Shown here piece by piece: positions 1 to 7,230 of a DNA stretch of 14,695 nt. The first letter of the stretch is position 1. Each line of letters begins with the position of its first letter. Under the pieces are notes generated by a model. The model saw only the letters and a program-made list of their open reading frames with translations, did no database searches and was not told the DNA's origin. The DNA is from an uncultured Mollicutes bacterium (GTDB lineage: Bacteria > Bacillota_I > Bacilli_A > RFN20 > CAG-826). The position numbers were made by a program, and so were the translations under genes. The stretch covers positions 1-14,695 of the forward strand of contig CALBGF010000035.1 of the NCBI GenBank assembly GCA_937893635.1, written 5' to 3'.

Positions 1-2
1 GA

Positions 3-692
3 GAAATTAATGGATTAAATCTTTATATGTATTGTAAGGATAATCCTGTTATGTATGCTGATCCTAGTGGATGTTTTCCGTTGCTAGCTGTAATATTATG
101 TGGAATAGCATTAGTAGGTATGGGATTGACAGTTGGTGGTGTAGCTAGTGATAATAATACCTTAACTGCTGTTGGTTTATGCATGGTTGGAGCTGCTGCA
201 TTAGTTAGTGGTAGCATAGCTATTGCTGGTGCTATTGCTACTGGAGCTACTCTTACAGGTATCATTGGTGGAGTTACTGCAACTGCTGGATTAGGTTCTT
301 TGGGGTTTATGAGTGCAGAAATTCAAGAAGCAACTGGAAATGGCAACTGGATTATGGATACAACTGGAATGAGTGACGAATTTTATAATACATTGTTATT
401 ATCTACGGCTGCGATTGCGACTTTGGGAACCGCCGCTTCTTCTGTGTCAAGCGCTTTTAATATAAAATCAATTAATGGTTTTGGCAAATATGGAGATTAT
501 TATGGTATACGCTTTAAAACAGGGGCAGGAAAAACAAGAGTTTTATCATTCCATACTCATGGTCACAAAATTGCTAAAGGTATTAAAAGTATTAGAGAAT
601 GGCATTGGCAGCTTCAAAAGTGGGATCCAATAGGTAATAAAACACAAGGAGTAATTGCAAGATGGATATGGTGGAACTTAACAAGAATGTAG
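3..692 (+). CDS. RHS-repeat polymorphic toxin, C-terminal fragment (5' end outside window)
   Basis: The frame is open to the left edge (codons from nt 3, before the first ATG at 27), so this is the end of a larger protein. The residues YMYCKDNPVMYADPSG match the end of the RHS-repeat core, where the family normally has a NPV-x-Y-x-DPSG pretoxin motif. Next comes a long Gly/Ala-rich hydrophobic stretch (about residues 18-140, counting from the Met at nt 27), typical of pre-toxin segments thought to help cross membranes. The last 75 residues form a soluble tip with three closely spaced histidines (H176, H178, H180) and six tryptophans between 192 and 216, ending in ARWIWWNLTRM. RHS proteins are usually exported and carry variable toxin tips; I do not recognise this tip's family or activity. 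It ends with TAG 14 nt before a small gene likely to encode immunity. Confidence 0.85.
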   Translation, partial: EINGLNLYMYCKDNPVMYADPSGCFPLLAVILCGIALVGMGLTVGGVASDNNTLTAVGLCMVGAAALVSGSIAIAGAIATGATLTGIIGGVTATAGLGSLGFMSAEIQEATGNGNWIMDTTGMSDEFYNTLLLSTAAIATLGTAASSVSSAFNIKSINGFGKYGDYYGIRFKTGAGKTRVLSFHTHGHKIAKGIKSIREWHWQLQKWDPIGNKTQGVIARWIWWNLTRM

Positions 693-706
693 AAGGAGAA
701 AAACTT

Positions 707-1072
707 ATGAATGAAAATTTACTTAAAGCAGTGTCATTATATTGTAATAATGAAAAAGAAGATTTAAAAAACAGTGAATCTTATATTAAATTAACAAAAT
801 TAGTTGATGAATTAAAATATAATCTTGTATGTGATTATGGTAAAGCAAATGACAATAAAAAATCAGAAAGCATATATTTAGGAATACAAATATTTGACGA
901 TAAAAATGAACTGATTGAAATATTTGATGAAGGATTTTTAACTGCATCCACATTATTAATTTTGATAGATAAAAAGCATAGGTATAAATTTTTTTCTTGG
1001 AGAGATGATGAATTTATTGAAGATTTAAATTGGTTTATTAAAGAATTAGAAAATATAAAAAAATTAAAATAG
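707..1072 (+). CDS. Putative immunity protein for the RHS toxin
   Basis: This 121-residue acidic protein is rich in Asp, Glu and Lys, with no signal peptide or membrane segment, so it should be cytosolic. I do not recognise the family. The immunity role is inferred from position: a small gene immediately downstream of an RHS toxin tip is the usual arrangement. The start chosen is the ATG at 707, which has AAGGAGAA at 693-700 in front of it; an in-frame ATG at 662 lies inside the toxin gene and lacks such a site. The middle (about residues 50-105) has alternating hydrophobic strands and ends in a Trp-containing helix-like segment, a pattern seen in several small immunity folds. A terminator follows 24 nt after the TAG stop, so toxin and partner form a closed unit. 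Confidence 0.6.
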   Translation: MNENLLKAVSLYCNNEKEDLKNSESYIKLTKLVDELKYNLVCDYGKANDNKKSESIYLGIQIFDDKNELIEIFDEGFLTASTLLILIDKKHRYKFFSWRDDEFIEDLNWFIKELENIKKLK

Positions 1073-1096
1073 CAAATTCCTTCCATAATCAAAATT

Positions 1097-1134
1097 AGGC
1101 GAGTTTACTAAATAGAGTGGACTTGCCTTTTTTT
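1097..1134 (+). terminator. Rho-independent terminator after the toxin/immunity pair
   Basis: AGGCGAGT (1097-1104) pairs with ACTTGCCT (1121-1128), an 8-bp stem with one G-U pair and a 16-nt loop, followed by a T run to 1134. The position just after the putative immunity gene fits the end of that operon. Confidence 0.7.
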
Positions 1135-1416
1135 ATAAGACTTAAACGGAAATAATTATCTTGAAATATGTATTAACTGAATATGAAAAACATAGATGAA
1201 ATGGTCCAAAATTTAACATATTGTAAATTATAACTATATTATAAACAAATTTTGTTGAAAAAAGTTACTTGTTTTAAAATACTATTTTACAATAAGTTTA
1301 CTATTGTGGGCTAAGGCAATAAATTCGGAGAATAAATATACTAAATTTTTATTTTATACCCGATCATTTTTGATGATAGTTTCCCATTAATAGTGGGAGG
1401 GCAAAAAATAAAAAAT
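1135..1416. other. Non-coding stretch between the RHS module and the sigma-like gene
   Basis: I see no supportable gene here. It is very AT-rich. A weak promoter candidate is TTGTTG (1252-1257), 17 nt, TAAAAT (1275-1280); only the first three -35 bases fit the consensus. If used, it would give a leader of about 130 nt for the gene at 1417. That leader has a small TATTG/CAATA hairpin around 1302-1321 and a 5-bp TCCCA/TGGGA hairpin (1382-1386 with 1394-1398, 7-nt loop) whose 3' arm overlaps the purine-rich GGGAGGG before the gene. Nothing matches a riboswitch class I know. Confidence 0.4.
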
Positions 1417-1843
1417 ATGGAATTTAAAAAGTATTATTTGGATCCGAAAAAATATATTAACATTGCTGTTAATAGCGGCGAAGACTTGTTAATTGTTCGT
1501 TTTGGAAATAACGAAACAGACAAAGAAAGAAAAAGAAGTTATACAATTTATAAAAATTGTGTTGCGATGGAAAATATTGAAGAAACCATAACAGATATAG
1601 AAAGTGAAATAACTGATTATTACAACACAAAAGAATTGAAAAACGCGATTCAATTAGCATTAAACAAATTGACTAAACTTCAACAACAAGTGATTATAGA
1701 ACATTTTTATAATGAGAAATCACTAAGGCAAATTGCAAGAGAAAGAGGAACATCAATTTCTACAATTGTAGAAATTAAATCTAGAGCGTTAAATAATTTA
1801 AGAAAGGAGATTATTAATTACCAATAATTAATATTTGCCCTCC
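1396..1843. repeat. 10-bp inverted repeat flanking the sigma-like gene
   Basis: GGAGGGCAAA at 1396-1405 is the exact reverse complement of TTTGCCCTCC at 1834-1843. The two arms bracket the gene at 1417-1827. The left arm is also the only Shine-Dalgarno-like sequence before that gene. The arms could be chance, an RNA pairing, or remnants of element ends; no target-site duplication or transposase is visible. Confidence 0.3.
1417..1827 (+). CDS. Sigma-70 region 4-like helix-turn-helix protein
   Basis: The product has 136 residues. The C-terminal 60 resemble sigma-70 region 4: a helix (LNKLTKLQQQVIIEHFYNE), then SLRQIARERGTSISTIVEIKSRALNNL, where the turn and recognition helix that read a -35-type element would lie. 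The N-terminal half (about 1-70) is charged and unassigned, and there is no visible region 2, so it may not be a full sigma factor. Similar small proteins occur as regulators in prophages and conjugative elements, which fits the accessory setting. The in-frame GTG at 1393 has no ribosome-binding site; the ATG at 1417 has GGGAGGG (1395-1401) upstream, but 15 nt away, longer than usual, so the exact start is uncertain. Target genes are unknown. Confidence 0.65.
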   Translation: MEFKKYYLDPKKYINIAVNSGEDLLIVRFGNNETDKERKRSYTIYKNCVAMENIEETITDIESEITDYYNTKELKNAIQLALNKLTKLQQQVIIEHFYNEKSLRQIARERGTSISTIVEIKSRALNNLRKEIINYQ

Positions 1844-1900
1844 TATTTTTTGTATATATTTGCATAAGTTTAGCCAAAATAAATTCAAAGGAGAGAAATT

Positions 1901-2218
1901 ATGCAAAGATTAAAATGTGAAGAAGAAAAGTGTAAAAGCAACTATTGCCGACATTGTGTAAAGGATGTAATTCAAATTTCTGATGAAGCGTGTTGTAAAT
2001 CTTTTGATTGTAAAACGCCTGCTACAGAAAATTTAGCAAGGAGAGAATTTGAATTTGCTTGTGATATTGGATTAGGCACGAAAAACGATATGCATCACAT
2101 CTTATGTAATGAAGATAGTTGCAACTATTGGAATTTTGGCGAATGCAGTTCAAAATCAATTAAAGTTGATAAAAAAGATTGCTGCGCTAAATGTACAACC
2201 TATATGCCTAAAGAATAA
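1901..2218 (+). CDS. Cysteine-rich protein with two DUF1540-like units
   Basis: This 105-residue protein has 14 cysteines. Two units share the DUF1540 pattern of Cys-x4-Cys, a further Cys, a short Ile/Val-containing strand and a closing Cys cluster: one near residues 4-37 (LKCEEEKC ... ACCKSFDC) and one near 67-97 (ILCNEDSCNYWNFGEC ... KDCCAKC). This suggests a small metal-binding, probably zinc-binding, protein in the cytosol; no signal peptide is present. The family has no firm function that I can name. The start is well supported by AAAGGAG at 1887-1893. It follows the sigma-like gene by 73 nt on the same strand and is closed by a strong terminator, so the two may be co-transcribed. The divergent spacing of the first unit makes that half less certain. 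Confidence 0.65.
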   Translation: MQRLKCEEEKCKSNYCRHCVKDVIQISDEACCKSFDCKTPATENLARREFEFACDIGLGTKNDMHHILCNEDSCNYWNFGECSSKSIKVDKKDCCAKCTTYMPKE

Positions 2219-2223
2219 TTATG

Positions 2224-2261
2224 AAAAGAGTGGATGTCGATATGAAAAATCCACTCTTTTT
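2224..2261 (+). terminator. Strong Rho-independent terminator
   Basis: AAAAGAGTGGAT (2224-2235) pairs perfectly with ATCCACTCTTTT (2249-2260) around a 13-nt loop and runs into Ts. The A run on the 5' side makes it potentially bidirectional. It separates the accessory region from the pth operon. Confidence 0.9.
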
Positions 2262-2283
2262 CAGTGCAAAGCAAGACCTAAAA

Positions 2284-2292
2284 TGATATAAT
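2284..2292 (+). promoter_or_regulatory. Extended -10 sigma-A promoter for pth
   Basis: TGATATAAT contains a perfect TATAAT (2287-2292) preceded by the TG of an extended -10 element. No good -35 lies at 16-18 nt (best TGCAAA at 2265-2270). Transcription would start near 2299, just before the pth ribosome-binding site AGGTGA (2305-2310). The position right after a terminator supports it. Confidence 0.6.
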
Positions 2293-2316
2293 CATTACGG
2301 AAATAGGTGATGAATC

Positions 2317-2868
2317 ATGAAGTTAATAGTGGGACTTGGAAATCCAGGAAGAGAATATGCTCATACTAGACATAATATGGGATATGATGTTATAGATAAA
2401 TTTGCGGATTCTTTAGGAGTTTCTTTTGATAAAGAAAATTTTAAAGGTGTTTATTGTAAGACAAGATTTCTTGATGAAGAACTTTTCCTTTTAAAACCAG
2501 AAACATATATGAATTTATCTGGTGAATGTGTATCACAATTTGCTAAATATTATAAAATTGATAATGATGACATTATTGTAATATTTGATGATCTTGCTTT
2601 AAATCCAGGAAAAATAAGATTACGTTCTAGTGGATCTAGTGGCGGACAAAAAGGCATGCAAAACATTATTGATTTATTACATACTGATAAAATAAAAAGA
2701 ATTAGAATAGGGATAGGAGAACCGACATTTGCTTGTGTTGATTATGTACTAGGTAAGCCTAATGAAGATGATAAAATCCTTATTGATCAAGCACAAGATA
2801 AAGCAGTTGAAGCGCTTAAAGAAACAATTAGAAACGATTTTCAACATGCAATGTCCAAATTTAATTAA
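2317..2868 (+). CDS. pth: Peptidyl-tRNA hydrolase
   Basis: Pth cleaves the ester bond between peptide and tRNA in prematurely released peptidyl-tRNAs, recycling tRNA in the cytosol. The 183-residue length is normal. The protein opens with KLIVGLGNPGREYAHTRHNMG, holding the catalytic His19 (His20 in E. coli) and Asn9. Asn66 lies in ETYMNLSGE and Asp91 in FDDLALNPGK, equivalents of E. coli Asn68 and Asp93. One position is unusual: the normal GGHNG loop reads GGQKG (109-113), so Lys112 stands where E. coli has the tRNA-binding Asn114. The start has AGGTGA six bases upstream. In B. subtilis pth is followed by fin and mfd; here mfd follows after 2 nt with fin absent. Confidence 0.97.
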   Translation: MKLIVGLGNPGREYAHTRHNMGYDVIDKFADSLGVSFDKENFKGVYCKTRFLDEELFLLKPETYMNLSGECVSQFAKYYKIDNDDIIVIFDDLALNPGKIRLRSSGSSGGQKGMQNIIDLLHTDKIKRIRIGIGEPTFACVDYVLGKPNEDDKILIDQAQDKAVEALKETIRNDFQHAMSKFN

Positions 2869-2870
2869 TT

Positions 2871-5800
2871 ATGGCTAATGGTATTATTGATTTTATTAAA
2901 AGAAATGAAACTGTTAAAAAATTTATTAACGGAGAAAAAATAGAATACGTAACTGATGACGTTATTGGCACAGCTTTTTTAGTTGCTGCAAAGTATTTAG
3001 AAAAGAAAAGTAAAATGATAATTGTTACATCAAACTTATATAATTCACAGCGCGTTTATGAATTATTAACTACCCTTGTATCAGAAGATGAATGTTTATT
3101 TTTCCCTGTTGATGAATTATTAAGAACTGACCTAATTGCGGAGTCTAAAGAAATGATTTCGCAACGTCTTTTTGTTCTTAATGAAATGTTAACAAAAGAT
3201 CATTATATTGTTATCACTCATGTAAGTGGATTTAGCAAATTCTTACCTAGTCCAGAATTATTTAAAGATAATACTATTTCCATTAAAGTAGGAGATACAA
3301 TTAACCTTACTCAAGTAAAGGAAAAATTAACAAAATTAGGTTACGCGAATGTGCATAAAATTGATCATAGTATGCAATTTGCTAATCGTGGTGATATTCT
3401 TGATGTTTTCTCTGTTAATATGGATTCTCCATTAAGAATTGAACTGTTTGATGATTATGTTGAATCAATTCGTTTGTTTTCTTTAGATACACAAACATCA
3501 ATTCAAAGCATAAATAGCATAAATATATTACCAGCATCAGAATTATTGTTAAATGAAGAAGAAACTGACAATATCGAAAATAAAATTAGACATCAAGCTG
3601 AAATCGAAGAGAAACAACTTAAAAGCGAAAGTAAGGATTGCTTCTTACAAAATGTTAATACCGCTATCGACAATATAAAAAACAGTCATTCAATTAGTGT
3701 CTTGCAAAAATATTATGGATTTCTTCAAAATGAGCACTTTACATTAAGTGATTACGCTAAAGATGCAACAATTATTTTGGCTAATGAAGAACAAATAAAT
3801 AATTCGTTTGATTTATTAAATGGAGATGCTGATACCTTTATTATTCAGGAATATAAAAAAGGGTTAACTCTTAAGGATTTAAGTTATTATCAAAATCTAA
3901 AATCTATTCTTTCAAAAGCAAAAGAGCAAATTAAAATCCATGAGTTTGTTGGCAAAAAAGATTATGCTTCTTTCAATATATCAAGTATTGCTGGTGTAGC
4001 TACAACTCTTAATCAAGCTATTAATTTAATTAATAATTACTTGGAACAAAGAGTAAAAATAATAATTGCTTTAGATAATAAACAACAATATGAAATTATT
4101 AAAACATCTTTAGAAGCAAACGATATAGCTTTTGAAGAATTAAGATATTTTGCTATACCACGTACTTCAATTGGCTTAATGTTAGAATCTTTAGATGAAG
4201 GCTTTGAGTTTATTGATGATAGTTTAGTGGTATTAACTTCTAAAGAACTATTCTCATTTAAAACTAAAAGTTCTAAATTTACTAACCGCTATAAAGAGGC
4301 TGTTGCTATTAATTCTGAGCAAGATTTAGAACCAGGTGATTATGTTGTTCATGAACAACATGGTGTTGGACGCTTTATTGACATTGTTACTATGGAATTT
4401 GATGGTGTGCATCGCGATTTTATCCATATTCAATATGCTGGCACAGATGTTTTATACGTTCCATTAGAACAATTTAGATTAATACGTAAATTTGTTGGTA
4501 AAGAAGGCGCTGCTCCTAAACTTAATAAGCTTGGTTCAGGAGAATGGGATAAAACCAAAAAGAAAATTAAAGAACGTATTAATGAAATGGCTGATCGTTT
4601 ATTTAAATTATATTCAGAAAGAGAACAAGTTAAAGGATTTGCTTTTAAGAAAGATGATGAATTTCAATATCAATTTGAACAACAATTTCCACATGCTTTA
4701 ACTAAAGATCAAGAGCAATGTCTTAAAGAAATTAAAGAAGACATGGAAAAAAGTGAACCAATGGATCGTTTGCTATGTGGCGATGTTGGCTTTGGCAAAA
4801 CAGAAATAGCTTTCCGTGCAGCGTTTAAAGCGATATTAAGTGGCAAACAAGTGGCAATGCTCTGCCCTACTACTTTACTTTGCCGTCAACATTATGAAAG
4901 AGCGTTAGATCGATTTGGACCGTTTGATGTGAAAATTGCTGTATTTTCTCGACTTATTGATGATTCAAAGCAAAAACAATATATGAAAAGTGTTGAAGAT
5001 GGCACCATTCATTTAATTATTGGAACACATCGTTTATTATCTAAAGAAATAAAATTTAATAATTTAGGACTTCTTATTATTGATGAAGAGCAAAGATTTG
5101 GTGTTGAACAAAAAGAATTAATTAAAGAATTAAAGAAAAATGTTGATGTTTTAACTCTAACTGCTACGCCAATACCTCGAACATTACAAATGTCACTTTT
5201 AGGTATAAGAGGATTATCACAAATTAATACGCCACCTTCTAATAGAATGCCAATTCAAACATATGTTATGCCACAAAAAGAGGATACAATTATTGAATTA
5301 ATTTCTAAAGAATTAGCTAGAAAAGGCCAAGTATTTTATCTTCATAATCAAGTCTCTGATATTTATTCAGTAGCGACAAAATTAGAGAAAAAAGTTAAAG
5401 GCTCGCGTGTTGGTGTAGCACATGGCCAAATGGATAAAGATTCTATCGAAGATGTTATGATTAGATTTTATAATGGCGATATTGATGTTCTTGTTTGTAC
5501 TTCAATAATTGAAACAGGTATTGATATCCCTAATGTTAATATGATTATTATTGAAAATGCTGATAAATTTGGACTTTCTCAACTTTATCAAATTAAAGGA
5601 CGTGTAGGTCGAGGTAATCGTATTGCTTATGCTTATTTGCTTTATAAACCAGATAAAGTATTGAATGATAATGCAAGAAAAAGATTAAAAGCGATATCTG
5701 ATTTTACCGAACTCGGAAGTGGCTATAAAATTGCGCAACGTGATTTAATGATTCGCGGTGCGGGAGATATTTTAGGTGCAGAACAAGCCGGCTTTATTGA

Positions 5801-6344
5801 TACTGTTGGTATGGATATGTATTTGCAACTTTTAAAAGAGACAATTGAAGAAAGACAAACAGGTATAAAATCTAATTCTAATAAAGAACAAATAAAAGGT
5901 AACTTGTTATTAGATGCTTATTTGCCGAGTGATTATATTGAAAAAATTGATAAAATAGACTTATATCAAGAAATCGATAATATAAAATCATTAGAAGAAT
6001 TAGATGCTTTGAAAAAGAAAATAATTGACATTTATGGACAAATGCCGAATGAAGTTGAATTATTATTTACAAAAAGAGAGATAACTTATCTTATAGATAG
6101 TGATAAAAGTTTTGATAAAATTATTGATAATAAAGATTCAGTGGATTTATTATTATCAATAGAATTTTCAAGCAAAGATGGCGTTGGTGTAGTTCTTTTT
6201 AAAGCACTCACAAATTATTTGAAATATATAAAAGTTACTTATAGTAATAAACAAATTAAAATCAAAGTATTTAAAATGACTAATTGGATTAATAAATTAA
6301 AAGATATCATTTATGCTATAAAATCATTAGATTATTTAAACTAA
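2871..6344 (+). CDS. mfd: Transcription-repair coupling factor Mfd
   Basis: Mfd is a DNA translocase that pushes or releases RNA polymerase stalled at lesions and recruits UvrA for nucleotide excision repair. The 1157 residues are full length (E. coli 1148, B. subtilis about 1177). Domains in order: an N-terminal UvrB-like part (about 1-330) that binds UvrA; a linker; the CarD-like RNA-polymerase interaction domain from about 485 (EPGDYVVHEQHGVGRF); RecG-like helicase lobes with Walker A GDVGFGKTE (637-645), DEEQ box (738-741) and LTATPIPRTLQMSLLGIRG; lobe 2 with GRVGRGNR and the TRG region; and the C-terminal TRCF domain (about 1010-1110). It starts 2 nt after the pth stop with no clear Shine-Dalgarno, so translation probably depends on coupling to pth. 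Confidence 0.98.
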   Translation: MANGIIDFIKRNETVKKFINGEKIEYVTDDVIGTAFLVAAKYLEKKSKMIIVTSNLYNSQRVYELLTTLVSEDECLFFPVDELLRTDLIAESKEMISQRLFVLNEMLTKDHYIVITHVSGFSKFLPSPELFKDNTISIKVGDTINLTQVKEKLTKLGYANVHKIDHSMQFANRGDILDVFSVNMDSPLRIELFDDYVESIRLFSLDTQTSIQSINSINILPASELLLNEEETDNIENKIRHQAEIEEKQLKSESKDCFLQNVNTAIDNIKNSHSISVLQKYYGFLQNEHFTLSDYAKDATIILANEEQINNSFDLLNGDADTFIIQEYKKGLTLKDLSYYQNLKSILSKAKEQIKIHEFVGKKDYASFNISSIAGVATTLNQAINLINNYLEQRVKIIIALDNKQQYEIIKTSLEANDIAFEELRYFAIPRTSIGLMLESLDEGFEFIDDSLVVLTSKELFSFKTKSSKFTNRYKEAVAINSEQDLEPGDYVVHEQHGVGRFIDIVTMEFDGVHRDFIHIQYAGTDVLYVPLEQFRLIRKFVGKEGAAPKLNKLGSGEWDKTKKKIKERINEMADRLFKLYSEREQVKGFAFKKDDEFQYQFEQQFPHALTKDQEQCLKEIKEDMEKSEPMDRLLCGDVGFGKTEIAFRAAFKAILSGKQVAMLCPTTLLCRQHYERALDRFGPFDVKIAVFSRLIDDSKQKQYMKSVEDGTIHLIIGTHRLLSKEIKFNNLGLLIIDEEQRFGVEQKELIKELKKNVDVLTLTATPIPRTLQMSLLGIRGLSQINTPPSNRMPIQTYVMPQKEDTIIELISKELARKGQVFYLHNQVSDIYSVATKLEKKVKGSRVGVAHGQMDKDSIEDVMIRFYNGDIDVLVCTSIIETGIDIPNVNMIIIENADKFGLSQLYQIKGRVGRGNRIAYAYLLYKPDKVLNDNARKRLKAISDFTELGSGYKIAQRDLMIRGAGDILGAEQAGFIDTVGMDMYLQLLKETIEERQTGIKSNSNKEQIKGNLLLDAYLPSDYIEKIDKIDLYQEIDNIKSLEELDALKKKIIDIYGQMPNEVELLFTKREITYLIDSDKSFDKIIDNKDSVDLLLSIEFSSKDGVGVVLFKALTNYLKYIKVTYSNKQIKIKVFKMTNWINKLKDIIYAIKSLDYLN

Positions 6345-6391
6345 TTAATAAAACCATTGGATTTTGATAATAATACTATTGAGGTGAAATT

Positions 6392-6904
6392 ATGGAACCA
6401 ATGGGTGTTTTAAGACGCATCGATGAACTTGGTAGGATAGTTATTCCTAAAGGCATAAGAAGTAGATTAAAAATTAATGAAGGCGATCGTGTCGAATTGA
6501 TTTTAGAAAATGATACTGAGTTATTATTAAGAAAATATTCACCAATGCATGAAATAAAAGACAATGTAAAAAACATGTTAATTGCTTTAGAAAAAGAATT
6601 AAATATTCCTGTTTTGCTATGCAATAACGAAATATTTTTAGCCTCTTCTTCTTTAAAATATGAATATTATATTGAAAAGCCGATTAGCAGCAAATTGCTT
6701 AGTTTATTAAATGAAAGAAAAAATGTGGGATTAGTTAATCATAATTTAAGTAACATTAATGAGCCATTAAACTGTATGATTTATCCATTAGCAAAAAATT
6801 CTGAATTAATAGGCGGATTAATTATGATAGGAATAAATAATGTTGATGACTTGCAAAATCGAATAATGTTACTATTTCGAAATATACTACTTAGTAATAT
6901 GTAA
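6392..6904 (+). CDS. spoVT: Stage V sporulation protein T, AbrB-type regulator
   Basis: SpoVT is a transcription factor of the AbrB family that tunes sigma-G-dependent genes in the forespore of B. subtilis. The 170 residues (178 in B. subtilis) begin with the swapped-hairpin DNA-binding domain, GVLRRIDELGRIVIPKGIRS, ending with the family's KYSP link near residue 48. Residues about 55-168 match the GAF-like C-terminal half, including a PVLLCNNEIFLA stretch equivalent to B. subtilis SVLICDRDVYIA. The C-terminal part separates it from plain AbrB. GAGGTGA (6381-6387) precedes the first ATG; a second Met at residue 4 is further away and less likely. It sits 47 nt after mfd, as in B. subtilis, and its presence supports a spore-forming host. 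The B. subtilis follow-on genes spoVB and yabN are absent here. Confidence 0.93.
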   Translation: MEPMGVLRRIDELGRIVIPKGIRSRLKINEGDRVELILENDTELLLRKYSPMHEIKDNVKNMLIALEKELNIPVLLCNNEIFLASSSLKYEYYIEKPISSKLLSLLNERKNVGLVNHNLSNINEPLNCMIYPLAKNSELIGGLIMIGINNVDDLQNRIMLLFRNILLSNM

Positions 6905-6908
6905 AATA

Positions 6909-6917
6909 TGTTAAAAT
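6909..6917 (+). promoter_or_regulatory. Possible extended -10 promoter before rqcP
   Basis: TGTTAAAAT has the TG of an extended -10 and a TAAAAT hexamer (6912-6917), 5 nt after the spoVT stop. No convincing -35 lies at 17 nt. The predicted start, near 6924, falls on the GGTGA ribosome-binding site, so either the leader is extremely short or this is not a promoter. The same 9-mer occurs at 14667-14675. Confidence 0.25.
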
Positions 6918-6934
6918 ACTAATGGTGATGAAAA

Positions 6935-7192
6935 TTGCGATTAGATAAATTTTTAAAAGTTTCAAGATTAATAAAAAGACGTACAATTGCTAAAGAAATT
7001 GCTAGTGATGGAGTAATAGAGATTAATGGTAGAATTGCTAAACCATCAAGCGAAATTAAAGTAGATGATATTTTAACTTTAAAATTAGGAACACATAAAT
7101 TAACTATTAAAATATTGTCTATTAAAGAAGCAAGCAGAAAAAACGATTCTCAAGATATGTATGAAGTAATTAATGATGTAGTAATACTTTAA
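6935..7192 (+). CDS. rqcP: Ribosome-associated quality control protein RqcP (YabO), S4 domain
   Basis: RqcP binds stalled 50S subunits and helps RqcH add C-terminal alanine tails to trapped peptides, between the P-site tRNA and the exit region. The 85 residues match the B. subtilis protein (86) closely at the start: MRLDKFLKVSRLIKRRTIAKE. This is an S4 RNA-binding domain with the basic SRLIKRRT helix and the INGRIAKPSSEIKVDD turn (about 28-50). The start codon is TTG at 6935: GGTGA (6924-6928) is correctly spaced and the ATGs at 6922 and 6928 are out of frame. It lies between spoVT and yabP, the usual neighbourhood. RqcH is not in this window. Confidence 0.95.
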   Translation: MRLDKFLKVSRLIKRRTIAKEIASDGVIEINGRIAKPSSEIKVDDILTLKLGTHKLTIKILSIKEASRKNDSQDMYEVINDVVIL

Positions 7193-7210
7193 GTTAATAA
7201 AGCATAACCT
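7182..7210 (+). promoter_or_regulatory. Candidate sigma-E promoter for yabP
   Basis: TAATACT (7182-7188), 14 nt, CATAACCT (7203-7210) resembles the sigma-E consensus kmATATT - 13-15 nt - CATACAnT, with one mismatch in the -35 and two in the -10. In B. subtilis yabP and yabQ belong to the sigma-E regulon. The start would fall close to the ribosome-binding site at 7216, giving a short leader, and a 6-bp hairpin (7197-7202 with 7209-7214) overlaps. Tentative. Confidence 0.25.
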
Positions 7211-7230
7211 TTATAGAGGTGAATTTATTA

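Noticed and set aside
662..706. ATG at 662 as start of the putative immunity gene
   Set aside because: It lies inside the toxin gene without a ribosome-binding site; the ATG at 707 has AAGGAGAA correctly placed.
1393..1416. GTG at 1393 as start of the sigma-like gene
   Set aside because: It overlaps the purine-rich stretch that is itself the best binding-site candidate, and the extra eight residues add no family similarity.
1813..1832. ATTAATT/AATTAAT hairpin over the stop of the sigma-like gene as a terminator
   Set aside because: The stem is AT-only and is not followed directly by a T run; it is probably a by-product of base composition.
2109..2291. Overlapping 60-residue plus-strand reading frame
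   Set aside because: It overlaps the cysteine-rich gene in another frame and runs through the strong terminator and the pth promoter.
6347..6378. Sigma-G-like promoter (AATAAAA ... AATACTA) before spoVT
   Set aside because: The -10 resembles the consensus, but the start of transcription would fall inside the spoVT ribosome-binding site at 6381-6387.
6490..6496. TGTCGAA core 0A box inside spoVT
   Set aside because: It lies within coding sequence far from any promoter, and about one such 7-mer is expected by chance in a window of this size.
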